Of a stretch of 64,000 nucleotides of DNA, positions 1-9,130 are shown piece after piece (the first letter of the stretch is position 1; each line of letters starts with the position of its first letter). Made by a program: the position numbers and the translations under genes. The notes below the pieces were generated by a model. It was not told the DNA's origin. It was given only the letters and a program-made list of their open reading frames with translations, and did not search any database. Origin of the DNA: Aquatica leii (taxonomy: Eukaryota; Arthropoda; Insecta; Coleoptera; Lampyridae); contig CM069432.1 in the NCBI GenBank assembly GCA_035610365.1, positions 264,923,177 through 264,987,176 on the forward strand, given 5' to 3'.

Positions 1-955
1 AGTCGCTTAAAATATTCCAATTAGGTGATTGCCTTTCGACATTTAACCAATTAAAGTCATCCAACGTTGACCAATGATTGACCTCAGGATCTAAACCGGA
101 ATTATTAAAATCGTCGTCTAAGCCTTCGTACCTAAAATTATATGGTGCTACTAAAACCTCGCTGCAATCTTCTATAATAGCTCTGCTAGTAACATGTAAA
201 TAGATGTGTATATCGGTAGAACTATGTAGACGTAACTGTTGACACGCAATCACTAATTTAGAACTGGTACAATTTTCGGCAAAAATCGAAGTGGACACCG
301 GCCCACAAAACACCAGACAATTTTTTAATTGATTCAGGTGCAAAGTCGACGGAGTGCCGTACAATTTAATAACGCAGTTTTCGACTTTACGAATCCTAAC
401 ATCCTTTTTGTAAATTTCGGAACTTGGCAGAATTAACGTTTCACCATATCTATTCTCAAATCCACACAAATTATCGTCAAATTTGAAAGTAGGTTGCGAA
501 CAATAATCGACGACGTCTTTCGAATGACCATTAATGGGAGCAACCACTTTACTTTTATTCTTAAACCCGAACTTCTTTTTTGGCATCAACTTTTCTTCCA
601 AATCCTTCGCACGAGTCGTTAAATCGTGGATGCATTGATGACATTTCTCGACGTCATACATGCGTAAAAATATTTTCGAACTTGCTCCGTATTTCTGCAG
701 ATTTAAGATGTTTTTAAAAATGGTATCGAGATGGTTGGGTAATTCTCTGGTACTTAACGACGGTGCCAGATTTAAAGCATTTTCAATTTCCAAACGTTTT
801 TCTCCAAATGTTGTTTCGAAAACTTCAATTCGTTCGTGCTCAGCTAAAATGGCTTTTTTGTCTTGGAGTTTTTTTTCAATGTCTGATTTGCGTTCTAATT
901 CCCTTTTGTGAAGAAGATTAGTGACTTTATCGCACCTGCCTTGGATTATATCCAT
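1..955 (-). CDS. TBCC: Tubulin-specific chaperone C (tubulin folding cofactor C), C-terminal end cut by window edge
   Basis: The reading frame is open for 318 codons from the ATG at 955 to the window edge, with no intron seen. The product is the cofactor that triggers GTP hydrolysis by beta-tubulin in the cofactor C/D/E complex in the cytosol. Residues 15-45 and 105-125 are charged and helical, as in the family's N-terminal region. Residues about 165-275 form the C-CAP/TBCC beta-helix domain. The signature is ACQQLRLHSSTD at 237-248, whose Arg242 matches the family's catalytic arginine finger. It is followed by IEDCSEVLVAPYNF and by the acidic tail DDFNWL...SPNW typical of the C terminus. Human TBCC is about 346 aa, so few residues are missing. 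The start has A at -3 and G at +4. It overlaps the stop codon of the upstream UQCC3-like gene as TAATG, which suggests translation from a shared mRNA. Family assignment is firm; polycistronic expression is inferred. Confidence 0.93.
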   Translation of the reverse strand, partial: MDIIQGRCDKVTNLLHKRELERKSDIEKKLQDKKAILAEHERIEVFETTFGEKRLEIENALNLAPSLSTRELPNHLDTIFKNILNLQKYGASSKIFLRMYDVEKCHQCIHDLTTRAKDLEEKLMPKKKFGFKNKSKVVAPINGHSKDVVDYCSQPTFKFDDNLCGFENRYGETLILPSSEIYKKDVRIRKVENCVIKLYGTPSTLHLNQLKNCLVFCGPVSTSIFAENCTSSKLVIACQQLRLHSSTDIHIYLHVTSRAIIEDCSEVLVAPYNFRYEGLDDDFNNSGLDPEVNHWSTLDDFNWLNVERQSPNWNILSD

Positions 956-1281
956 TATTGTTTTTTGTTCTTTAAATCTGCTAATTCTTCTTTACTGAGG
1001 CGATATAAAGGTTTGTCAACTTCGGTGGCTGCTTGTAGTATATTAACAAATTGCTGTTTCTTCGACTGGAATTCTGCTGGTAATTTTTCAGGGTCCCGAT
1101 AATTCTGTAAATAAATAAATACGTCAAGTAATGACATTTGTAAAAGGTTGTCGTTAGTTACTTGTGTTACCGTTTTTAATTTATTTTCGTATTCTTTATT
1201 AGGTGGTAAAGTTACAAATAATCCGTAACTTAAAGCACCACAACCCAGTAACCACAAGGCGGATTTAAAATACTTGTCCAT
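955..1281 (-). CDS. UQCC3: UQCC3-like mitochondrial complex III assembly factor (two exons)
   Basis: The predicted protein has 86 aa from exons 1281-1171 and 1104-955, with a 66-nt phase-0 intron (1170-1105). The intron begins GTAACA, ends TTTACAG and contains a CTAAC branch-point-like motif. The intron has no stop and is a multiple of three, so the unspliced frame is also open; splicing is chosen because it restores family spacing. One hydrophobic segment (about residues 6-23, ALWLLGCGALSYGLFVTLPP) is followed by a charged segment and a second helix containing FVNILQAATE. This is the layout of human UQCC3 (about 93 aa), an inner-membrane factor that stabilises cytochrome b during complex III assembly. 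The upstream in-frame ATG at 1371 lies inside the preceding gene, so the ATG at 1281 is preferred. An out-of-frame ATG at 1288 opens a 7-codon ORF. Similarity is by eye and the protein is short, hence moderate confidence. Confidence 0.72.
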   Translation of the reverse strand: MDKYFKSALWLLGCGALSYGLFVTLPPNKEYENKLKTVTQVTNDNLLQMSLLDVFIYLQNYRDPEKLPAEFQSKKQQFVNILQAATEVDKPLYRLSKEELADLKNKKQ

Positions 1282-1288
1282 TTGCCAT

Positions 1289-1612
1289 TTATTTATCAAG
1301 CAATTTGCCTTCTTTTCTCCACTGTTCGTAATCGATTTCTCTAATGTTATCGCCACCAAGTTTCTCACCAATTGTGTAATAAGTTTCGAGGATTATCGGT
1401 ACTTTCTGTCTGACAGTGTTACGAAACTCTACAATTTAAAGTTAGTATGTGAAGAGTTAGTTGGAAATAAGCAAACCTCTGTCGGTGTTTAGTTTGGACC
1501 AGACACCGTAACAACCAACGAAACTTGCAGCTTCAACGACGAATAAGACTAGGGCACTTTTTGCAACAAACCTTTTTAGTTTAAACCACGATTTTGGTTC
1601 TTTCCTCAGCAT
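1289..1612 (-). CDS. CEBPZOS: CEBPZOS-like small mitochondrial membrane protein (two exons)
   Basis: The predicted protein has 91 aa from exons 1612-1477 and 1428-1289, joined across a 48-nt phase-1 intron (donor G|GTTTGC at 1476, acceptor TTGTAG ending at 1429). A basic N terminus precedes a hydrophobic segment (about residues 16-38, SALVLFVVEAASFVGCYGVW). The spliced junction creates an EFRNT stretch, followed by VPIILETYY and IREIDYEQW near the C terminus. The order and spacing match vertebrate CEBPZOS (about 80 aa), a single-pass mitochondrial protein of unknown biochemical role. The stop is seven bases before the UQCC3-like start, and both encode short mitochondrial membrane proteins, which fits co-expression from one message. 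A transposon lies only 61 bp upstream of the ATG. The intron is at the short end for insects, but without it the frame stops after six codons and the conserved half is lost. Confidence 0.75.
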
Positions 1613-1672
1613 AATTTAGTTAAAAATCATCATTTGTGGGGGTTAACATAAATGACCCACCTTATTCATACA
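1613..1672 (-). promoter_or_regulatory. Residual 5' flank of the three-gene cluster
   Basis: Only about 60 bp of host sequence lies between the CEBPZOS-like start codon and the end of the transposon at 1673. I see no TATA box or initiator in it. The original promoter must either fit here or continue beyond the transposon, from 4470 rightwards. Confidence 0.3.
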
Positions 1673-4469
1673 TATAGTAATCTCAAAAGTAGATGAATGC
1701 CACGTGACTTTAAATTTATGACGTCAGAATAAGTAATGTTGCCAGTTCTTATGTTGACATTTTATTGAGGTTAATTTAAAATTGGTTATGTTTTACATTC
1801 TTTTAAATAATTTTATAAGCGGTTTGTTTTATTAAAAATCTCTAGTTATACACAAATTTATATTTGTAAGATTGGCAGAATTAATATTTCAATCATCCGA
1901 TTTGATACTTGATTTGTTTAATTAACTGAGTGGCTTTCAACTTTGCATTAAGGGTGAAATTGTTTTTACTTTTAATTAAATCAATATCAATTTGGTTGAT
2001 ATTACAATTATTCAAATTGATTGTAGAATGTTTTTTTATTTGAATTATCCCGACAGTAGTTATTTCATCGTTGTAAAATAATATTTATCATGGAACAACC
2101 AACAAAAGCAGAAGCTACATATATTTTGTGAATAATATGAACAATCAGTACTAACTACTAGCCGTTTTGGAACACGAATTCAATAAATTGTTTGAATGAA
2201 CAAGTCGTCTGACAAATAAATTGCATTTATTTGAATTATTCCAACACTTCGATGTTTTATATATAATCTTTTTTTTTTGTTACATTACTACATAGGTATG
2301 GAGTATAATTCTTGGAACTAAAAAACAAAACAGTTTAATATAATAGTTATTTCTTCTAGCAGCGACTATTTATTAAATTAACGAACAATGTTTACACCTT
2401 GGTTCTGTTTCTTACTCTCAAGTCACCAGGTTCTCCTGCAATAACTTTGAACCAGACATCCTCGTATAAACTTATTAAACCTTTTTTTTTAAGAAATACT
2501 AGATGAAAAAGAGAACAATGCTACTGAAAACACAGAGAACATTGTTAATGCCAATTTATTTATAACGAAAATAATAAAAACAGGAAACTAACATTAACAA
2601 TTATTTTACATACTACATTGAAAAAGAAATGTGCATATTTTTTTAACAAAAAATTTGAATGGTAGACAATTTGCATTTTAAATAGGGCATATTAATTTAT
2701 ATAATTTTTCAATTAGTCAGAGTCACTATCATCATTTAAATTAATAATGAGCGGCGCCACGTCCCCGTCGTCGAAAGCTACTTCTCTCTTCCACCAATCT
2801 TCTATTATTTGTTCGCAATGTCGAACAGAATTTGCCCATGCATCTTCTGGCACCGCCATTAAAGCTTCTTTCCACATATTTAAGCAGCTTTCAACTGATT
2901 TTCCATCCCTTCCTATATGTTTATTATAATAAGTTTTTGTAATTCCCCATATGAGTTCAATTGGATTGAATATACAATGATAGGGAGGGAGACGAAGTAC
3001 CTTATGGTTATATTTTTCAGCCAATTGATCGGCTGCATACATTTTTTCAGGTTTATTCCTATAAATCAAAATTTTAGTTTATTCATTAACAGAAAAATAT
3101 TAATTTACCTTTCAACAATGTGTAGTAACTCTTTCTTTAAGCAATTGATTTCAAATGAAACATGTTGTTCTTTTAACCATTTCTGGATATCTTCTTTTTT
3201 CCATCCACTATTTGGAGTCTTCGTAACCAAAGTACTGTGGTATGGAGCATTGTCCATTATAATTGCAGAAGGTTTAATTAAATTTTTCAGTAATTTATTC
3301 TCAAACCAATTCAAAAAATTTGCTTGATTCATCTGCCCGTCGTAGTCTGAGTTTTTGGTCGAGGAACTAAACACCAAGTCTGCACCAGGAATAAATCCAT
3401 TCTTATTACCGGCATGAAGTACAATATACCTGTTTTTAACAAATTTTAATAACAAGCATAATAAAAGTTTTATCTAAGTTACCTTTTGCCATCGACTTTG
3501 GTAGTTTTTACAGTTTTTAAATCGTCATCCTGCCAAGAACGACCCACTGTACCATTCTGAAAAATCCAGGTTTCATCCAAGTAAACAAATTCGTAAGTTT
3601 TTGCTTTTTGAATTCTTAAATACTCTTTTAAGAATCGAATCCGTTTGATTACAATGTTTGGTAATTCCATTAAACCTCGTCTAGGATTATCTTTTTGGTA
3701 CTTAAATCCTATGTTTTTTGAGAACAGTATTTAATGATGTTTCACATCCTTTAAAAAGTTCGTCAGCAACAAGTTTCTGTCTCAATAATTGAACTGTTAC
3801 ATGTTCATCTAAGTTAATTAAAATTGTTAAATTGAATTTTTACTAATTTTACAACTTACTATTTTCATACATTCTATAAATTGTGTTTGAATAGCAACCT
3901 TGGCAAAATTATCAATGTTTGTTACTGGCCTTGGAAGTTTTCGTTTCAATTGAGAAGTACTCGGGATACTTTCATCGTTAACTTTCTGGGATGCTCGGTT
4001 TACGGTGGAAATACTTATCTTTAAGGCAACTGCTACACGCTGTAATAAAACTTAAAAAGTAATTTTGTTCTTAATTGTAATTAGTTAAACATACCTCTCG
4101 AACATTATTCAAAGATAAAAACGGTCCACCTGCATCACGTTCTTGCTCGAAAAATTCAATTAACGAAACTACCAACTCATAACCACGTTTTCCTAATTCC
4201 GTACCAGGCATATTAATAAACTAAACTCGCAAAATAAGTAATCAAGAAAATTGTTCTGAAAAGAACAGTTTTAATATAAATAAGAAACCAAAACGAAATT
4301 AACCTAACTTGACAATAATAAGTACGCGAAAAAGTGACAACACCGTGTTGTAATACCAACCTCTTTCTTAAAATTCATGCGAAAATAAACACAATCTTAA
4401 ACTGTTTAGTGTGGTATGATTTTGACGTCATATGTCACGTGGCATTCATCTACTTTTGAGATTCCTATA
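1673..4469 (-). mobile_element. IS630/Tc1/mariner-superfamily transposon with introns and long D-E spacing
   Basis: The element spans 2.8 kb between inverted ends. The left end reads TATAGTAATCTCAAAAG from 1673, and the right end read on the minus strand from 4469 is TATAGGAATCTCAAAAG, with TA at each border. The inverted repeats run about 50 bp. Each contains CACGTG (1701-1706; 4437-4442) and the palindrome TGACGTCA (1719-1726; 4423-4430). The single transposase gene inside is on the minus strand. The stretch 1730-2712 is A/T-rich non-coding sequence between the transposase stop and the inner TIR. The long catalytic spacing recalls the group described as DD82E (Sailor); I make that link from memory and it needs a tree. 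Confidence 0.8.
2713..4211 (-). pseudogene. Five-exon mariner-superfamily transposase with one frameshift
   Basis: The exons are 4211-4095, 4039-3871, 3808-3483, 3429-3109 and 3058-2713. They are separated by GT-AG introns of 50-62 nt and would total about 425 aa. The N terminus carries helix-turn-helix-like helices (RVAVALKISISTVNRA). The catalytic triad is visible: VYLDETW, IIMDNAPYHS and FNPIELIWG. I count 81 residues between the second D and the E, far more than the 34-41 usual in Tc1/mariner, because an insert of about 40 residues follows the second D. The C terminus is acidic (NDDSDSD). A one-base change in the A-run at 3714-3719 breaks the frame in exon 3, between the DNA-binding half and the catalytic half, so the copy is probably dead although the rest is well kept. 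It would have cut and pasted the surrounding element in the nucleus. Confidence 0.78.
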
Positions 4470-5199
4470 AAAGAATTTTTAACCATTTATGGTACAACTT
4501 ATTGCGTAACACTTCTCTAGATGGCGCGTGTTTCTACAGCAGTGGCGTAACCAGTTTTTTTTACGTTATCGCGAATAACGCCTACATCAGTGGCGTAATT
4601 CGAAAATACCACGTGTTAAGAATTGTTTATTCAATTTTTGAATGGTTTCGAATTTATAAAAACTAAACGTTTTGTGTGAGTCACAGTATTAGGCTTACAG
4701 AATCAGTAGAGTCACTCGCTGTCGGTACTTTTGAAGTTTTGGGTACAAAGTTACGTTACGTTACGAAAATATCCAATTACGCAACAATTATTGTTTAAAT
4801 TACAATTTAAACATGAAATTGGATTGTTGAAACATTTATAATTTTAAAAGTAAACAATGTACAACTTGAGAAATTGTAAACATAAAACAATCCGTTTGCA
4901 AACAATTTGCTATTACGCTATATTTAAATTTCTGGTATATCAGGAAATTCTGCTAAGTATACCTATGTGTTACAGTATAGTAACCCACATTTGAAATTGT
5001 AACCACGTAAAATGCCAACTTTGTATATTTCACAACGCTTGTAAATATTGTATAAAAACTCGACTGTGATAAATAAAAATGTCATACATTAAGTTGTTTG
5101 ATCACTGACACTTATCCTAGAATCTGGTATTGTTTAAATATTGATTACCTGGGTAAGTGTCAAACTATTAAGTACGAAACAACAACGTGCTTAACATTT
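4470..5199. other. Intergenic sequence, no gene recognised
   Basis: A/T-rich sequence right of the transposon, presumably the original upstream region of the three-gene cluster. It contains AGTGGCGTAA twice (about 4540-4600) and a short run of GTTAC units near 4750. No conserved ORF or RNA is recognisable. Confidence 0.5.
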
Positions 5200-5790
5200 G
5201 TTCTTGACTTGATGGTCTCGGATGGACCGGAAATATACTTCTTCTACTTTTTCTTGGCTCGATGGTATCTGATGGACCGGAAATAACTTTTTCATGTTCC
5301 TGGCTTGATGATCTCTGATGGACCGGAAATAACTTCTTCTTGACTTGATGGTCGCGGATGGACCGGAAATATACTTCTTCGCTCGATGGTTTCGGATGGA
5401 CCGGAAATAACTTCTTCTTGACTTGATGATCTCGGATGGACCGGAAATAACTTCTTCTTGACTTGATGATCTCGGATGGACCGGAAATAACTTCTTCTTG
5501 ACTTGATGATCTCTGATGGACCGGAAATAACTTCTTCTTGACTTGATGGTCGCGGATGGACCGGAAATATACTTCTTCGCTCGATGGTTTCGGATGGACC
5601 GGAAATAACTTCTTCTTGACTTGATGATCTCGGATGGACCGGAAATAACTTCTTCTTGATTTGATGGTCTCGGGTGGACCGGAAATACACTTCTTCGAAT
5701 TCTTCTTAGTTTGATGGTCTCTGATGGACCGGAAATAACTTCTTCGCTCGATGGTCCCGGATGGACCGGAAATGGAACTCAATTTAACAG
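5200..5790. repeat. 40-bp minisatellite with about 14 units
   Basis: Tandem units contain the constant core GATGGACCGGAAATAACTTC followed by TTCTTGACTTGATGATCTCG. The basic period is 40 bp, and shorter units replace the second half with GCTCGATGGT. A two-type pattern recurs about 198 bp apart (5341 and 5539), so there is higher-order structure. The minus strand stays open for 209 and 132 codons in two frames because the unit lacks stops and is not a multiple of three; this is a property of the repeat rather than evidence of a gene. Confidence 0.92.
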
Positions 5791-5966
5791 GTTGCAAGTC
5801 TGTTAAATGTTGGAATCGGACCGTGGATGGGCCGTGGCAGTGGAACTTCTTTTTTAAACGTTGGTCTCTGGAGGACTGGAAATGGAACTGAATTCAACAA
5901 GTTGTAAGTCTGTTAAAATCTGGAATCGGACCGTGGATGGGCCGTGGCAGTGGAACTTCTTTTTTG
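5789..5966. repeat. Direct repeat of about 68 bp, two copies 109 bp apart
   Basis: Copies at about 5789-5856 and 5898-5965 share GGTTGCAAGTCTGTTAAA and GGAATCGGACCGTGGATGGG with few mismatches. They adjoin the 40-bp minisatellite and also contain a GGACCGTGGATGG core, so they may be a diverged relative of it. Short ORFs here are not recognisable. Confidence 0.7.
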
Positions 5967-6121
5967 TTTTTGCTCGAAAGATGGTGGTGGTGAATCCAGG
6001 GTGGATCCGGCTCGAAGGACCAAATGTTAAGGACGCTGATGGTGGATCCCTCGATCTCCTGTGCGTAATTCAAATTAAACATATGTTTCTGTCAAACAAA
6101 CATAACCTTAAATTATCTTAA

Positions 6122-6495
6122 TGTTATATGATGAATCTGGATGCATTAGTAGCTAATTATTCTAATATACTTGTTATAATGTGAATGTCATTGAAATAAT
6201 ATAATATACAACTTTTCCAAATGTTTTATTGCCTTATATTATTTATTTACATATATACAATTAACAAATTTAAACTTGTACTCTGCGCAACTATCTGGGA
6301 GTTTATCATGCGTACTCCAATATGAAGAAATTTTTAACCCTAGAGTGATCCTACTGGTTCTATAAGCATTATTATATACTGTGTGGGATCGTTTCATTCT
6401 AGATAAGTTGAAGGAGATTTAACATGTAAGTATATCTAGTATACTTTTTAGATTTTGGTAAATGCGAATTTTGTGTTGTAATAAGAGATCTTATG
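6122..6495. other. A/T-rich spacer, nothing recognised
   Basis: Sequence between the minisatellite-flanking repeats and the solo LTR. No coding, RNA or mobile-element signature was identified. Confidence 0.4.
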
Positions 6496-6499
6496 GTAC

Positions 6500-6947
6500 T
6501 GAAACATTCACAAAGTTTTTGTAAATTTCGAGAACATTCCCGTACTTTTTATCCACGTCTAGAACGTTCACGAATGAATGTAGAAGCTTCTCGAATGTTT
6601 GCAGAAACGTATAAATACGGTACAAACAAATCTTAGATCAATTATTTCCCGTAATTCGAAGACGGCAGTGTTAAGAAGATTATTTAAGTCTAAATAAATA
6701 AGTAGTTAACGCGTGTGAGATAAATCTATGGTGTATAAATTTGTACGTGACTTTAGTGTAAACAAACAATAAGTGTTAAATAGTTATCCGCGGACTTATC
6801 TTGGTGTAAGTGATAGTGTTATACATAAATTATAATGTGTTTTTATTAAATTTCCGTAGATTTAATTAGTTCGGTTAGTTTAAACGTGTAGGTACATATT
6901 TTTAGTATAAGTATAAATTAAATTAGTAAATAATAATAAACGTTACA
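6500..6947 (+). mobile_element. Solo LTR of the degenerate Ty3 family
   Basis: The 448-bp LTR has ends TGAAACATTC and AACGTTACA and is flanked by the 4-bp duplication GTAC (6496-6499 and 6948-6951). Its second half matches the 14570 LTR closely in order of motifs (TTAGTTCGGTTA, GTGTAAACAA, TATCCGNGGAC, AAGTGATA). No internal sequence is present, so it is a product of LTR-LTR recombination. A TATA-like box lies at about 6610-6617. Confidence 0.88.
6527..6595. promoter_or_regulatory. Cluster of three perfect heat-shock-element motifs in LTR U3
   Basis: TTCgaGAAcaTTC lies at 6527-6539, GAAcgTTCacGAA at 6562-6574 and GAAgcTTCtcGAA at 6583-6595. Each has three alternating nGAAn units, the core HSF-binding arrangement. 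All lie 15-85 bp upstream of the TATA-like box. Function is inferred from the motif. Confidence 0.65.
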
Positions 6948-6951
6948 GTAC

Positions 6952-7276
6952 CAAGGCATTAGTATAGAAAAAAAAGCACCTGGGCTTAGGTACCAAGGTA
7001 CCTAGAATTTATAGGCAAATTTTTTAAAAAGTACTACCAGAGTGACGCTCTAAAAAAATGTTTTTGGGAAAATTTTAATAGTTAAAGCCACTTTACACGA
7101 TGCTATTCGGTCCAACTTTTTTATGAAACTTTTATGTACGCATACGCCGTGCATTCAATTTTTTTTATTACACGTGAAATTTTTCTTGCATAACATCGAA
7201 TTAGAACATGTCCTAATTGTATTGCATTGCGCGTGAAATTTTAGTAAATATTCTGGTGATATTTAGTGTCGCTAGT
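6952..7276. other. Spacer between solo LTR and LINE fragment
   Basis: No gene is seen. It contains GGTACC-rich sequence near 6990 and the stretch CACTTTACACGATGC at 7090, which has an inverted partial match near 21640. Origin unknown. Confidence 0.35.
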
Positions 7277-7566
7277 TCCATAACTGCCACGTTTGGCCTT
7301 CTTCGGTATATTATCTCGTCTTGAGTAGCCAGATCTGTCGATTTTCTTTTTTTTTCCTCTACCCCATGAGAAGTTCTTTTCATGGGGTGTATTTTTTGTT
7401 TCTCTTCCAGTAGGGATAGTAATTTTCGAAGTCTACTTGCCTACATCGACAACATACAAGCCATGAAAAGAGCTTCTCATGGGGTGTAGAAAAAAAGGAA
7501 AGCGACAGATTTGTCTACTCAAGACGAGATAATATACCGAAGAAGGCCAAATGTGGAAGTTATGGA
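7277..7566. repeat. Long inverted repeat (110-bp arms, 74-bp spacer) from LINE inversion
   Basis: The arms 7277-7386 and 7461-7566 are reverse complements with few mismatches. The right arm is in frame with the LINE ORF1 that follows (IIYRRRPNVEVMEII), so the left arm is an inverted copy of ORF1 sequence. The innermost part of each arm (CATGAGAAGTTCTTTTCATG-like) is itself a near-palindrome. Confidence 0.85.
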
Positions 7567-9056
7567 AATCATAGATACCATAGAGGCAATACAGTCAACT
7601 TATAATACCTTAATAAAAAACGTCACGACGAATACCAAGAATTAAATAAATCAGTTTTAGATAGGCTAAGAAAAAAAATCGAATATTTTAGTAAAATAAT
7701 CCAAAATTACCTAGCACAGGAACGATGGGGGAAAACAGAAAAAATGACAATAGAAACTGAGTCACAAACGGACACATGAAACGCACACAGCAAAGAAACA
7801 AAAGAAATTGCCATACAAACGACGCAATGAACAGCAGAAAGAATAGAGATGATAGAGAGCGTAGAGAATGTAAACGCATACGAAGAGTGGAAACAAATAG
7901 TCGAGCAAGAATAGGGCGATACTGCTTATGTACACACAAAAATAGTAGAAGGACACCTACTACAAAAAAAATTACAGAAACAAGTAAACTATGGGTAACG
8001 GAAAAAGAAGTAGAAGAAAATACAGCGCTACAATTAATGATAGAAAAAGTATATCCAGAAGTAAACAAAGAAATTTTATATCAAGACCCCGAGGAGGACG
8101 TATGGAAAAAGCTAGAAACAATAAGAACAGAAACAGAAGAGGACGAAAAGATAATGCTACACAAACTAAAAACGATGAGCGTAAACGGACTAAGGAAAAT
8201 GGCAGAATGTATATTCAAAACAAAAAAAAAAGTATAAACATAATAGTGCCAAAGGATACCCAAACACAACAACGAACAGATTAGCAAGACAACCAAAAGA
8301 GGACCTACGCGCTCGTCGTAGAATAAAAAAGAAAAAATTACGAACAACTAATAACAACTATGAGAACGCAGTTAAAAGATAAAGAAGAGATCGAAAAAAT
8401 ACAAAACATAAGGAGTACCAAAGAGGGAAAATTATTAATAACCATAAAGAAAGATGAAAAAGCGTTAAATAGAATAAAAGAAGGCTTAGAAAAAGGAAAT
8501 GAAGTTAAAGTAAGGAAAATCGGAGAGAATGTGAAAACAAAGAGTTTGATTATTAGGGGAATGGACTTAATGACGACAACAAAAGATATAGATGAAACAA
8601 TTAAACAATATGGTAGTATAGAAAACTTAAAAATAGGAGATTTTAAACCCAATAAAAATTACACAAAAACGGCCACAGTCCGAGTTCCAGAAGACGCAGT
8701 CAATAAATTGATTCAAATGAAGAAAATAAGAGTAGCAAAGTCACAGTGTAGCCTAGAAGAGCAGCAAAAAGCCGTCAGATGCTACAAATGCTGGGAGTAT
8801 GAGCACACTGCCAAAGAATGCAAATGTCATGACAGGCCAAAATTGTGCCATAAATGTGGAAAAAAAGGGCATACATACAAGAAGTGAAGAAGTGGAATAT
8901 TGCTCACTATGCGAGGAGGAAGGATACAGCGCCGGTAGAGGGAACTGCGCTAGCTGGAGAAATTATATAAGAGAAACTAGAAAACAAAGCAATGAGATGG
9001 GAGAAAAAACATACAAGCAACGGTAGATAAAAAACCTATGATAAATATAATAAAAA
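7462..9056 (+). pseudogene. R1-like LINE ORF1 (Gag-like, zinc knuckles), degenerate
   Basis: This is a fragment of a non-LTR retrotransposon ORF1. The best frame, 8360-8887, ends with an RNA-binding region and CCHC knuckles: CYKCWEYEHTAKEC and CHKCGKKGHTYKK. It then breaks just where the next cysteine is expected, and a third knuckle (YCSLCEEEGYSAGRGNC) continues in another frame at 8888-9026. Three consecutive knuckles of this type are seen in Gag-like ORF1 of R1/jockey-group LINEs. The upstream part (7566-8350) is A-rich and still partly readable (EIIDTIEAIQSTYNTLIKN) but has several frame changes. A short stretch after 9030 resembles the start of an endonuclease ORF before the mariner insertion. 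The class assignment within the R1/jockey group is tentative. Confidence 0.68.
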
Positions 9057-9130
9057 TAAACTGTGATATTTTTTACATATTTTATTTATAGATATATATC
9101 GATTTATTTATTTATCTGCACGTTTATACA

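Noticed and set aside
955-1371. 138-residue reading of the UQCC3-like gene starting at 1371
   Set aside because: The first 30 residues overlap the conserved end of the CEBPZOS-like gene in another frame, and the unspliced reading includes a clear GT-AG intron.
5168-5797. 209-codon minus-strand frame over the minisatellite
   Set aside because: The 40-bp unit lacks stops in these frames by chance; the product is a simple periodic peptide with no start context or neighbours to support it.
7461-7570. Foldback (FB-like) DNA transposon
   Set aside because: The right arm is coding sequence of the LINE ORF1, so a LINE inversion explains it better.
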